DNA of 35,105 bases from Thermoplasmata archaeon (GCA_021792655.1 JAJYUG010000001.1:77090-112194); one strand, 5' to 3'. Positions 17,545 through 26,810 are shown, numbered from the stretch's first letter. Numbers and translations are program-made. The notes: generated by a model not told the origin, from the letters alone.

Positions 17545-18456
17545 CTAAAAAGAGTCTGGATTATCCCTGAATTTCCAGAAGCCTGTAATCCGTATTTTCC
17601 ATTCCGGGAACCTTAAAGCAGTCATAGTCAGGAGCTTTATGGGCATATTCCCGAAGCTTTCCGGAAAAATATTTAATACGGTAAGCAGACGGTCATTGAG
17701 GTCATGAATTCTCATAACGTGTATCATGCCGTATTTACGGTCTTCCCGTGTCAGGTTTTCAGTTACGGGGTTACGAGTCTCAGCCTCGAAAATCCTGTCG
17801 TATACCATCATCCCGGAACCTGCCGCTGGTTGTGCGTTGGTAAAGTATACTGCAGATATGTCCTCTCCTGAGGGAGTTATTTTTATTATTCTGGTCCATC
17901 TGTTTCCGATCGGATTGCGTTCCGGTGTCATTTCAAAGTCAGGTGCAATGCCAGTCGATTTCATAACAAGCAGGGGGACCCTCTCATCAATTCTTCCCAG
18001 TATGTGCTTCAGTCCACGCGATTTGCCAAGATATTCAACCATCAGGGGGACATGGGCTGATATGTCCAGGAGGTGAGACGAAACAGAATCCAGCACCGAA
18101 CTGTGGAACACGAAGGCAAACCTGTAGGTGCCATTGTCAAGAATTGCGGAGACCAGCACAAGCGAAGGGATTGATACGAAATCAAAGAAAGCGCCAGAAA
18201 GGTTTTCATCCTCGAGAGATCGTCTCACTATGTACATATTCTCCCGCTTCTCGGCGGAAAATTCCTTCAGGAAAACGGCCCCATCTCTCTCTTGATCAAG
18301 TTCCGAAGGAAGGTAATAAACAATCTGTCCTCCATTCATTTCTTTAAAAAGGCCACAGCTACTCCTTATCCCGAATTTTCTCGAAAGCTGACAGATGCGG
18401 TTTTTTGCTTCCCACAAAATGACAAGTTCCGAATCAAGGAAATCCGGTAGCTGCAC
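17545..18456 (-). CDS. Uncharacterised protein, paralogue of the protein at 3840..4775
   Basis: 303-aa ORF. Shares FHSSxxxxVSSxxxx, xxYxGxxxxxxxxL and ENP[LI]GxxWxRxI with the 3840 ORF. Confidence 0.8.
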   Translation of the reverse strand: MQLPDFLDSELVILWEAKNRICQLSRKFGIRSSCGLFKEMNGGQIVYYLPSELDQERDGAVFLKEFSAEKRENMYIVRRSLEDENLSGAFFDFVSIPSLVLVSAILDNGTYRFAFVFHSSVLDSVSSHLLDISAHVPLMVEYLGKSRGLKHILGRIDERVPLLVMKSTGIAPDFEMTPERNPIGNRWTRIIKITPSGEDISAVYFTNAQPAAGSGMMVYDRIFEAETRNPVTENLTREDRKYGMIHVMRIHDLNDRLLTVLNIFPESFGNMPIKLLTMTALRFPEWKIRITGFWKFRDNPDSF

Positions 18457-18566
18457 TTTTCAGTATGATTAGTGCCATATAATAATGTTCTCTGATTATT
18501 GTTTTCCTGATGACAAACGATTGTTCGTAATTAAAGAAAATATATGCAGTAATTCACTACCTGTGG

Positions 18567-19076
18567 TTACTGCTCGCTTTCGTTTGTAATCTGTTTTCCA
18601 TATATGCTGACAAGATCTCTGTATCCATTTTTCTTGTAGAAACCGAGGGCTATGAGGTTCAACGAGGGGAATTCAGCTGAAATGAGTGAAATTCCTCTCT
18701 TCCTAAGTATTGAACTTACCTCGTCCATGAGGGCATGGCCAACCTTTGTTCTTCTGAATTCCGGCATTACATAGAATTCGACAATTCTTGCCTCCTGTCT
18801 TGGCTCATAGCAGATTCTTTCCAGTATATCCACCTTTATTATCCCTACTGCCTTCTTCTTCCACTCCGCGACAAGCAGAATATATTTTTCCGGATCCTTC
18901 ATGGTGTCCGTGAGGTACTTCTCTGCTTCGCTTTTGATATCATCCCTCACTATGAAGGAAGAATCAAATTCCTCGTTGATCTTCTTGAGTCTTCTCACCA
19001 TCTCTATGACGCTTTCCATGTCTTCCGGCTTCATTCTTCTTACTTTCAGGTTATCTTCCACTTTTATCATCTCCAA
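18567..19076 (-). CDS. GNAT family N-acetyltransferase
   Basis: 169 aa. IVEFYVMPEFRRTKVGHALMDEVSSILRKRGISLISAEFPSLNLIALGFYKKNGYRD is a GNAT acetyl-CoA binding and C-terminal signature. Overlaps the end of the malic enzyme gene. Confidence 0.88.
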   Translation of the reverse strand: MEMIKVEDNLKVRRMKPEDMESVIEMVRRLKKINEEFDSSFIVRDDIKSEAEKYLTDTMKDPEKYILLVAEWKKKAVGIIKVDILERICYEPRQEARIVEFYVMPEFRRTKVGHALMDEVSSILRKRGISLISAEFPSLNLIALGFYKKNGYRDLVSIYGKQITNESEQ

Positions 19077-20409
19077 AATAATTCTTTATCATCCCAGTCT
19101 CCATCATCCTGGTATAGATCTTTCTATTGCTCTCAATGATTTCGGTAGCTGTCTTCAAAAAACCCTGTTTTGAATCACTTTTTCTAGCTAGGTTCATCTC
19201 CACGGTCTTGTATGCAACTGCCGCGGCTACTCTGGGATAGAGTTCCCACTCGTCCATGGTTGGAACTATCCTTTCCGGGGATGGCTGTGCGACAAAATTA
19301 GCGATCTCATAGGCAGCCTCCACCATGATCTGGAAATTCACTCCTCTCGCCCCGGCGTCAAGAACGCCTCTGAAAACTCCCGGGAAGATAAGGCTGTTAT
19401 TGATCTGGTTCGGAAAATCCCCTCTTCCTGTCGCTACTATTTTTGCACCTGCTTCAATGGCTGCGTGTGGCCATATTTCTGGAACCGGATTTGCCAAGGC
19501 AAACACTATCGGGTCGCTGTTCATGGAAGTGATCCACTCTTTCTTGATGGTATCCGGCCCGGGTTTAGAAGCAGAAATCACCACATCCACTCCCTTGAAT
19601 GCATTCTCAATGTTGCCCTTGATGCGACCTTCATTGGTTGTCATGGCAAGCTGATATTTCCATGGGTTATTGATCATCAGGGAATCCATATCCTGACGTT
19701 CTGGTTCCAGGACTCCCTTTGAATCTGCCATTATGATATTTCCGGGTTTAAACCCCGCAGCGAAAAGCAGATGGGCAGCAGCTATGTTTGCAGCCCCTGA
19801 TCCCATGAGCAAAACCGTGGAATCAGCTATTTTTCTTCCAGTAACCCTGAGCGAGTTGATCAGCCCAGCAAGTATTATTGAGGCGGTCCCCAGCTGGTCA
19901 TCGTGCCAAACCGGGATGTTTAATGTCTTCTGTAACTTTTCCAGTATGAAGAAACATTTGGGAGATTCAATGTCTTCCATGTTGTATCCTCCAAATGATG
20001 GCTCAAGAGCCTTCGCCACAGCTATGAACTCATCCTGGGTTTTGACGCGCATGGGAATTGGAACTGCATTAACTCCTCCCAGGTAATTGAAAATCAGAGC
20101 CTTCCCCTCCATTACCGGCATAGCTGCCTCAGGTCCAACATTTCCAAGCCCGAGAACCCTTGTCCCATCAGTGAGAATCGCAACACTGTTCCACCTTCCA
20201 GTCATGTTGAAAGACTGTTCAGGGTTCGCCGCAATTTTTAGCGAAACTGCAGCGACACCTGGAGTGTACCATATGGAAAAATCTCTCAGATCGCGAACCG
20301 GGACCTTGGATACGGTATTAATCTTTCCTTTATATAACTCGGATAGGCGAATTGCGGATTCGTTGAACATCCGGGTCCTTTCCTCGTCGTTCATTCTGAT
20401 CGTACCCAT
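19051..20409 (-). CDS. NAD(P)-dependent malic enzyme
   Basis: 452 aa. SIWYTPGVAAVSLKIA, ILTDGTRVLGLGNVGPEAAMPVMEGKALIF, VWHDDQLGTASIILAGL and ATGRGDFPNQINNSLIFPG. Confidence 0.95.
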   Translation of the reverse strand: MGTIRMNDEERTRMFNESAIRLSELYKGKINTVSKVPVRDLRDFSIWYTPGVAAVSLKIAANPEQSFNMTGRWNSVAILTDGTRVLGLGNVGPEAAMPVMEGKALIFNYLGGVNAVPIPMRVKTQDEFIAVAKALEPSFGGYNMEDIESPKCFFILEKLQKTLNIPVWHDDQLGTASIILAGLINSLRVTGRKIADSTVLLMGSGAANIAAAHLLFAAGFKPGNIIMADSKGVLEPERQDMDSLMINNPWKYQLAMTTNEGRIKGNIENAFKGVDVVISASKPGPDTIKKEWITSMNSDPIVFALANPVPEIWPHAAIEAGAKIVATGRGDFPNQINNSLIFPGVFRGVLDAGARGVNFQIMVEAAYEIANFVAQPSPERIVPTMDEWELYPRVAAAVAYKTVEMNLARKSDSKQGFLKTATEIIESNRKIYTRMMETGMIKNYFGDDKSGR

Positions 20410-20483
20410 ATTGCCGGTTCTGTTATATACATCTGCTCTAATAACTGAGGTTACTGATTTATTATACTTCTATATTACATATC

Positions 20484-21419
20484 ATGGAAATCAGGAATGT
20501 AAAACTTGACTGGAATCTCATACTTAAAAATTACATAGAATACACGGAATCTAAATACCCTGACTATCCCGTGAGGAAATCATTTGAACCGATTATACAA
20601 AAGCTATCCAGTAACCAGTTGCGATCAAGGGTGGTCATAGCTGGAACAGAAGTAGCGGGTTACGCTTACCTTTTGGATTCGACAGAAATGCCTGATGGAA
20701 TATATGCTTCTGCCGGTTTTTTGGACGAGAAATATTATTCTGCAGAAAGGCTTAAGAATCTCGTGGAATGGATACGCTCAGAGTCAGGTCGCGAGAGAAA
20801 GATCCCAATGTTGAACGAGATTTTCAATGCGACAGGAGAGTGGGAAAAAGTGCTTTACAATGCAGGATTCAGAAGAATGAAAAGGACGAGAATGCTGATA
20901 GACCTGCATAAAATGGAGTTCGGAGAGATTGAGACTCCAGAATCCATTAAGATTCTTCCATTCGGGGTTCTAACCCCTGAGTCCTATGCTGATTTCAACT
21001 TTCACTCATATCTCGGAACAGAAGACGCAATACTTTATAGTTTCACACCAGAACAGAGCCTTGCAACGGCAAAATCTCTTTTCAACGGAGAGTATGGGAA
21101 GGTAATCACGGAAGCTTCTTTTTCAATATACTCCGGGGACAAACTTTCCGGATACATAGTCTTCACTTCCGGCGAAGGGCCAAAATCTGGTGGAGGAGTG
21201 CCTCTTCTCGCGGACATAGCCATTGGGAGTGAACTGAGAGGTAAGGGGATAGGTAAAGCTCTTCTGATGCGTTCTCTTTTTGAGATGCAGAGACTTGGCT
21301 ACCTGAAAGCAATTCTGTGGGTATCTGAAACAAATCCTGCAAAACAGCTTTACAAAGCTGTGGGATTCACTGATGCCAGTCAGCCAGATGAGATATTCTT
21401 CTACATACCAAGGTCTTAG
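20484..21419 (+). CDS. Acetyltransferase with C-terminal GNAT domain (probably tandem GNAT)
   Basis: 311 aa. C-terminal LADIAIGSELRGKGIGKALLMRSLFEMQRLGYLKAILWVSETNPAKQLYKAVGF. The N-terminal half resembles a degenerate GNAT domain. Confidence 0.82.
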   Translation: MEIRNVKLDWNLILKNYIEYTESKYPDYPVRKSFEPIIQKLSSNQLRSRVVIAGTEVAGYAYLLDSTEMPDGIYASAGFLDEKYYSAERLKNLVEWIRSESGRERKIPMLNEIFNATGEWEKVLYNAGFRRMKRTRMLIDLHKMEFGEIETPESIKILPFGVLTPESYADFNFHSYLGTEDAILYSFTPEQSLATAKSLFNGEYGKVITEASFSIYSGDKLSGYIVFTSGEGPKSGGGVPLLADIAIGSELRGKGIGKALLMRSLFEMQRLGYLKAILWVSETNPAKQLYKAVGFTDASQPDEIFFYIPRS

Positions 21420-22360
21420 ATGAAAAAAGACATTACAGCGAGAACCAGTGGAATCATGTAGTTGTCATCCAGCGGGTATCTCGCAGCACTTTCAACCACT
21501 GAACCAATCGCAGCAAATGCTATGCCGGCATATCCTAAGAGGAAGAATGCGAAGACAGCTGCAGGAATAAAATTTGCAAGCAAACCGGCAACCGATTTTC
21601 TCCTGTTGTATGGAAGCTTCGGGGACCTAACTGACGATCCAATAATTGTCGCCAGAGAATCACCCACCATTAGTATGAATATAATTATGGCCAGCACTTC
21701 CAGGTTCCTGACTATCCCCACGGCCAAAAGGAGACCAGCGGCGAGCCATATGGCCCCTATACCGAGCGGGGTGCTCTCCCTCTCAAGTGAATTCAGAAAA
21801 TTTCCCAGATAGTTTGATCCATTATTGGAAAAGTAGTTCCCCAAAAGATAAAGTGCAAGCACCGCGACGGTCAGGAGCCATGCAGAATCGTGCAGGCCCA
21901 GTGAAAGGACGAAAATAAGCACAATTATTCCTATGCCTATTTGTACATAGTCCCGGTTAATTTCCCTTTCCTTTGATATTCCTCTCGACTGATCGTTGTT
22001 GTGGGAAAAATCCCTTATTCTCTTGTCCTCAAGCATGACAAGGATAGTTGCGAGTGAAATTGTTATGTCTATGGGGGTAGCGCTATAGGTTTTTCCATAA
22101 GTGACAAGGAAATAAAGGATTAAACCGAAATCAACAGCGAACGGAAGATAGAACTGCAGGGAATAGATCAAGGATGCTGAGATCAGGGAGAGGACAAAGA
22201 TTGGAAACACAAGAAATGAATGGTATACAAAAAATATAACTGCAATCACAGGGACGGATATGGCATATTTCCTGAGGAATAACCTCCAGTTGTATGCAAG
22301 GGATACCGAAACTGCAATTAATGACAATACCACAAGGGCAACATCGTCTATCGTTATCAA
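21416..22360 (-). CDS. Integral membrane polyprenol/dolichol-kinase-like protein
   Basis: 314 aa, multi-TM. GDSLATIIGSSVRSPKLPYNRRKSVAGLLANF resembles the CTP-dependent dolichol/phytol kinase motif region. Confidence 0.6.
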   Translation of the reverse strand: MITIDDVALVVLSLIAVSVSLAYNWRLFLRKYAISVPVIAVIFFVYHSFLVFPIFVLSLISASLIYSLQFYLPFAVDFGLILYFLVTYGKTYSATPIDITISLATILVMLEDKRIRDFSHNNDQSRGISKEREINRDYVQIGIGIIVLIFVLSLGLHDSAWLLTVAVLALYLLGNYFSNNGSNYLGNFLNSLERESTPLGIGAIWLAAGLLLAVGIVRNLEVLAIIIFILMVGDSLATIIGSSVRSPKLPYNRRKSVAGLLANFIPAAVFAFFLLGYAGIAFAAIGSVVESAARYPLDDNYMIPLVLAVMSFFI

Positions 22361-22405
22361 ACTAGAGGTTAGAGCAAGAATCGAATAAAAATGTATTGTA
22401 TACGA

Positions 22406-23716
22406 TCAATGAAGTTCACTTCCATCCCGTGCATAGATGAAACTTAGCACAGTCTCAGCGCCGATCGGAGGGTGATTTGATCCACCCAATTTGTTGTTTT
22501 TCACAGCATACTCTCCCGGCACCTTCTGAAGAAGGAAAAGTACAGGGCTCAGGCTCAGGCCATATGCTCCGGCCTTAAATATCAGAACTGGGTCTCCCTC
22601 CCTTACGCAATCCGGTATGAGAATATTCTTCCCGAAACAGTCTATCGGCGTGCAAAGTGGTCCACAGACAGTGGCAGGCTTAAGTGTGAATGTGGTACCG
22701 CTTCCAATGGCCCTGATTGGGTGATCCGCGCCAAGGAAGGCGATCCTGAAAAAATTGTTCATTCCACCATCTGTTGTCAGCATTGTGCCACCATTACCGG
22801 CAGTCTTTATGTCCACTATCCTTGTTACAAACAGGCCGCAATCCGCAACTAGGAATCTACCAGACTCAAACCATATTTTCTTTCCATCCAGGCCATTGTC
22901 TCTTAGTATCCTGTTAAGCCCGGAGGAAAACGACCCGAAATCAAATTTCAAATCCTTCGGGGTCATGGGCACGCCAAATCCGCCTCCAAGATCTATGTAA
23001 TCCACGCGTTCCCTGAATCTCTGCATATACGATAGCATTTTTTCATGAAGCCGCAGTGACTCCTTGTAGTCCAGGACCTGGCTACCGAGGTAGTACTGGA
23101 ATCCAAATTTACCTTCGGGAACAAAACGGGATCTCCTGACAATCTCTTCCAGGTTCTTTACGTCAATCCCGAACTTGCTTTCAGAACCGGACATGCTCTC
23201 AAGTGCCTTTGAAGTCTCATCCTCCATGTTAAGCCTGACCAAAACCACCATATTTCCATCATAATATTTACTTATCAATTCCAGCTCCCTGAAGGATTCG
23301 GCAATTATTCCCCTGATATGCATTTCTGAAGCTCTCCTGATCAGGTCCTCCTCCTTGCCAGGGCCAAGAAGAATTATTCTCTCTGGGTTGAATCCTGTCT
23401 TCAGGACATGATCCAATTCTCCCATTGATGAGACTTCAACATTCAGGCCACTTTCCAGTATAGCAGTAAGGATCTGGGTTGCCGGGTTCGCTTTCACTGA
23501 GTAGAAAATATCAGTCCCTGATCCGTTTATTGATGTAGAGAAATCCCTTAATTCCTGTATCTTTCGGGCCAGGATATCCAGGAAATAGATGTAGGATGGG
23601 GTTTCTACGCGGGATATAACTGAGGACAGGCTTAATCCATTGTATGTATAATCACAGCCCTCTCTCTCGAAACCTTCGCTGTGCAGAACATGATCATCGT
23701 AAGCATTTTTTTCCAT
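22406..23716 (-). CDS. Fold-III PLP-dependent decarboxylase (LysA/BtrK/PvsE-like)
   Basis: The track ORF starts at 23860, but an ATG at 23716 has a TATA-like GTTTTAACC ~26 nt upstream. Motifs FYSVKANPATQIL, DLGGGFGVPM, CGPLCTPIDCFGKN and FKAGAYGLSLSPVLFL. Confidence 0.85.
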   Translation of the reverse strand: MEKNAYDDHVLHSEGFEREGCDYTYNGLSLSSVISRVETPSYIYFLDILARKIQELRDFSTSINGSGTDIFYSVKANPATQILTAILESGLNVEVSSMGELDHVLKTGFNPERIILLGPGKEEDLIRRASEMHIRGIIAESFRELELISKYYDGNMVVLVRLNMEDETSKALESMSGSESKFGIDVKNLEEIVRRSRFVPEGKFGFQYYLGSQVLDYKESLRLHEKMLSYMQRFRERVDYIDLGGGFGVPMTPKDLKFDFGSFSSGLNRILRDNGLDGKKIWFESGRFLVADCGLFVTRIVDIKTAGNGGTMLTTDGGMNNFFRIAFLGADHPIRAIGSGTTFTLKPATVCGPLCTPIDCFGKNILIPDCVREGDPVLIFKAGAYGLSLSPVLFLLQKVPGEYAVKNNKLGGSNHPPIGAETVLSFIYARDGSELH

Positions 23717-23828
23717 GGTTACTTCATTTTCAGGCGTGGTTAAAACTTTGTTAGTTAATGAAGGAAATTTCTGAAACGTCCGTGAACCTCCGATAAAGGT
23801 TAAATGGAAGAATGCCATCAGTTTTATT

Positions 23829-23876
23829 ATGGCGCTGTTCAAGCGGTGCCCTTTTGACATTATGGTGCTTTTATGA
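23829..23876 (+). CDS. Putative 15-aa leader peptide overlapping the DUF364-like gene
   Basis: ATG GCG CTG TTC AAG CGG TGC CCT TTT GAC ATT ATG GTG CTT TTA TGA = MALFKRCPFDIMVLL*. The stop overlaps the next ATG (ATGA). TATA-like GGTTAAATGG is ~27 nt upstream of the leader ATG. Confidence 0.4.
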   Translation: MALFKRCPFDIMVLL

Positions 23877-24715
23877 GTGATAGGGAAAAGATTTATGATT
23901 TGCTTCTTGCGAGAGCCAGGAAAGAAAGAAACTTTGATGAAATATCAATAAAGGGCATATGGGAAATCAATCTGAATTTCAAGCCCTCAAAGAACGAGCG
24001 GTTATTCACGTACAAGGTTATCGTTGTCCAGACGACATACGGCCAGGGTTCATGCTATGCTGCTCCAAACGAATCCTTTGGAATAGATCGTACCATAATT
24101 GGCAAAACGCTTAACGAAGTCGATATGGATAGTGATTCTGCCTTCCCCCTGAAGATTGCAATTCTCGACTCTGTCTATGATACCCCAAGGATCAAGCCCG
24201 ATCTGGAGGTGGAGATCAGCGGCGATTCGACATCAAAGTCAAGATACAGGGCTGAAATTATAGCAAGTGAGGTTTCCAGGATCATAAACGGCAAACAGGC
24301 AAGGTCTGAACTAAAATCCAAGGTACCCGTTGTTTTGAATATCGGATATGTGGGCACATTCTACACAATCCTGACAAAATCATTCAACCCGGAGTACCTT
24401 GTAACTGATTTGGAAGAGGAATTACTGAGCACGAAGGGTCAGGTTGACATATTTGATGGAAACCGGTATAATAAGGAGTTCCTGAAGAAAGCAGATGTTG
24501 CCATAGTTACAGGAATGGTGATATCCACACGTACACTGAGTGAAATAATCGAAACTGCCAGGGAAAATAACACATCTGTGCTGGTTTTCGCTGAAACAGG
24601 ATACAATTTGGCTCCTTATTATAGGGATTACGGTGTCGATGTTTCAGTCAGCGAGCCATTTCCGTATTATATATTCGACGGGACTTCAACGATGAGGGTT
24701 TTCAGGAAGCAGTGA
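23873..24715 (+). CDS. DUF364-like (putative heavy-metal chelation domain) protein
   Basis: 280 aa. VPVVLNIGYVGTFYTILTKSF and FLKKADVAIVTGMVISTRTLSEIIETARENNTSVLVFAETGYN resemble the Rossmann-like half of PF04016 proteins. Confidence 0.55.
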   Translation: MSDREKIYDLLLARARKERNFDEISIKGIWEINLNFKPSKNERLFTYKVIVVQTTYGQGSCYAAPNESFGIDRTIIGKTLNEVDMDSDSAFPLKIAILDSVYDTPRIKPDLEVEISGDSTSKSRYRAEIIASEVSRIINGKQARSELKSKVPVVLNIGYVGTFYTILTKSFNPEYLVTDLEEELLSTKGQVDIFDGNRYNKEFLKKADVAIVTGMVISTRTLSEIIETARENNTSVLVFAETGYNLAPYYRDYGVDVSVSEPFPYYIFDGTSTMRVFRKQ

Positions 24716-24732
24716 TTTTGATTCTGGGGAAA

Positions 24733-25563
24733 TTATCTCTCCATCAACTCTATCCTGAAGCCGCACTCGAAGGTTTTTTCTGGTTCAATCATTACCAGAC
24801 CGATCTGGTTGTTGAAAGCATCTGGAGCGCCGGTCATGGGCTCTATGGCCACAGATTGCCCGCGTGAATACTGGCCGTTATACAGGACAAAATAATCCAT
24901 GTTTCTCCTGTTGATCTTGAGGTCATAATTGCCCGTCGAAAAAACTAAATTTCCGCCGCCGACAAAACAATTATCAAAGCTTCTCTGGTACATTGCTTCA
25001 TCATCATTGAAATTCATCTGCAAGGTAGATCCGTCCGGAAAGTACCGATCCCTGTAGTTTAACATCATTATTCCTGAGTCATGCCGGAGTTGCCATTTTC
25101 CCTGGAAATTGAAATAGGGATGAAATCCAACCACCAGAGGCGACCTGACTTCTCCGATGTTTTTGATAGTTGTGGCGATATCGAAGAAGTCTCTTCCTAG
25201 GGAGTAGGAATTCACCATATCAAGGATAGTAGGATAACCAGTACTCGCCAGCCTGTAATGTAGCGTTGTTGAATTGTGATCCTGTTCCTCCTCGTTTGAA
25301 TGCTCCCATTTTTCATGCCTCACCAAGCCGTGGATACTGTTAAGTCCATCGTTCCTGGGTAGGCTGTATGTACGGCCTTCCCAGCTATATACTCCATTTC
25401 TTATGCGATTGGCAAAGGGAATCATTACTGCACATCCGCCATGGGTTTCCCGGCCATCAGGTGATGGCATGAGTATCTGTCTTCCTTTAAGCTGTAGGGA
25501 ATCTATATATGCACCAACCCTGTCTATCCTTGCCAGGCTCCCTCCATCTACCAGAGTAACCAT
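24733..25563 (-). CDS. Aldose 1-epimerase family protein
   Basis: 276 aa. THGGCAVMIPFANRIRNGVYSWEGRTYSLPRNDGLNSIHGLVRHEKW, VGFHPYFNF and VAIEPMTGAPDAFNN. Confidence 0.93.
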   Translation of the reverse strand: MVTLVDGGSLARIDRVGAYIDSLQLKGRQILMPSPDGRETHGGCAVMIPFANRIRNGVYSWEGRTYSLPRNDGLNSIHGLVRHEKWEHSNEEEQDHNSTTLHYRLASTGYPTILDMVNSYSLGRDFFDIATTIKNIGEVRSPLVVGFHPYFNFQGKWQLRHDSGIMMLNYRDRYFPDGSTLQMNFNDDEAMYQRSFDNCFVGGGNLVFSTGNYDLKINRRNMDYFVLYNGQYSRGQSVAIEPMTGAPDAFNNQIGLVMIEPEKTFECGFRIELMER

Positions 25564-25657
25564 AGGCAGATAATTCCACAGCCCTATATTATTATTGAAG
25601 AAGTTCCGGCTGAATTGTCAGGGTCTACAGTTATTATCGCCGTCCTGATTATCAAAC

Positions 25658-26461
25658 ATGATACTTTCTTTCATAGGGAAGGGCGGAGTCGGCAAGACTT
25701 CAATAGCTGCAGCCTATGCCCTGGAACTGGCAAGTATCGGCAGGACTATTGCAGTTTCAACGGATTTCATGCCATCTCTTAAGTATGTTCTTACAAAAGA
25801 TGAGAAACTGGAAATAGTTGAGTTGACGGAAGGCGAAATTGCCGAAAAATGGATTCAGAGATACGGTGAAGATGTCTTTACCATACTGAATGAATTCATA
25901 AACACGGATCGTTCCATACTCAGCCACGTTGCAAACGCCCCTGGAGTTCCGGAGGAATTCATGATATCAAGCATCGTAGATCTTGATGATTCAGGAAAAT
26001 ATGATTACGTGGTCTGGGACACCGCAGCCTCATCAGCTACAATGCATCTCCTCGCTCTGGAACGGGATTTTTATAGCCACCTTGGCAGGGATATACAATT
26101 CTATCTGAAGGTTAAGGACAAGTTCGGATCGCACAAGGTACTGCAGGTGCTGAACCAGTGGAGAGAACTGGCTGATCATGTCTGGAACAGACTTGAAAGT
26201 TCGCATTTTTTCCTCGTCACCACAGATGATGATCTGAGCATAATACAGGCCGGTGAAATAGAGAGAGATTTTCATAGAATGGGTCTTCCGGTTGATTTCA
26301 GAATATGCAACAGGTTTGGGCACAGGCATGTTGATAAGCCGGATTGTAGGATTATACTCCCTGAGTTTGATGGAAACAGCCGTGAAGTGGTGGATTCAAT
26401 TCGCAGAACTTCCGGACCGTTGTTTCTTTCACGCATTGGCATTGATCGTAAAAATTCTTGA
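25658..26461 (+). CDS. ArsA/Get3-like P-loop ATPase
   Basis: 267 aa. Deviant Walker A GKGGVGKTS and switch-II-like YDYVVWDTAASSATMHLLALERDFYSHL. Confidence 0.8.
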   Translation: MILSFIGKGGVGKTSIAAAYALELASIGRTIAVSTDFMPSLKYVLTKDEKLEIVELTEGEIAEKWIQRYGEDVFTILNEFINTDRSILSHVANAPGVPEEFMISSIVDLDDSGKYDYVVWDTAASSATMHLLALERDFYSHLGRDIQFYLKVKDKFGSHKVLQVLNQWRELADHVWNRLESSHFFLVTTDDDLSIIQAGEIERDFHRMGLPVDFRICNRFGHRHVDKPDCRIILPEFDGNSREVVDSIRRTSGPLFLSRIGIDRKNS

Positions 26462-26481
26462 AATAAACAAAGCACCAGAGA

Positions 26482-26554
26482 TGCGGGTGCCGGGATTTGG
26501 ACCCGAGGCACGAGCTTGGCAAGCTCGCGTGTTACCAGGCTACACCACACCCGC
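26482..26554 (-). tRNA. tRNA-Gly (GCC anticodon)
   Basis: Minus-strand cloverleaf: acceptor GCGGGTG/CACCCGC, anticodon arm CGAGC-TTGCCAA-GCTCG, T-arm TCGGG-TCCAAAT-CCCGG, discriminator A. Confidence 0.92.
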
Positions 26555-26800
26555 TCGGGCACTGTATACACTCAGAGGTATTTATTCTTTAAGATTTGCG
26601 ATAAGTGAAATCAATATTATTATCCAATTATTGTAGCTTAAAATCAGAATGGAACTCCAGTATTGTTACCTAAATTATGATCTTTATAATTCACATGACT
26701 CACCAGCCACTTGATTGGGTTTCCTGGAGTAAACAGAAAAACAGGTGATTTAAATTCACAGGATCGTATATTGCAATTGTTAACGAATTATGGTAGTTTT

Positions 26801-26810
26801 TTATATATAA
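26801..26810 (+). promoter_or_regulatory. TATA box upstream of the Tes-like gene
   Basis: TTATATATAA inside TTTTTTATATATAAATTT. It is ~120 nt upstream of the CDS start, unlike the ~25-nt spacing elsewhere in the window. Confidence 0.5.

Noticed and set aside
23717-23860. N-terminal extension of the PLP decarboxylase to 23860
   Set aside because: The added residues (MSKGHRLNSAIIKLMAFFHLTF...) do not look like the family, and a TATA-like box lies within the extension at leaderless distance from the ATG at 23716.
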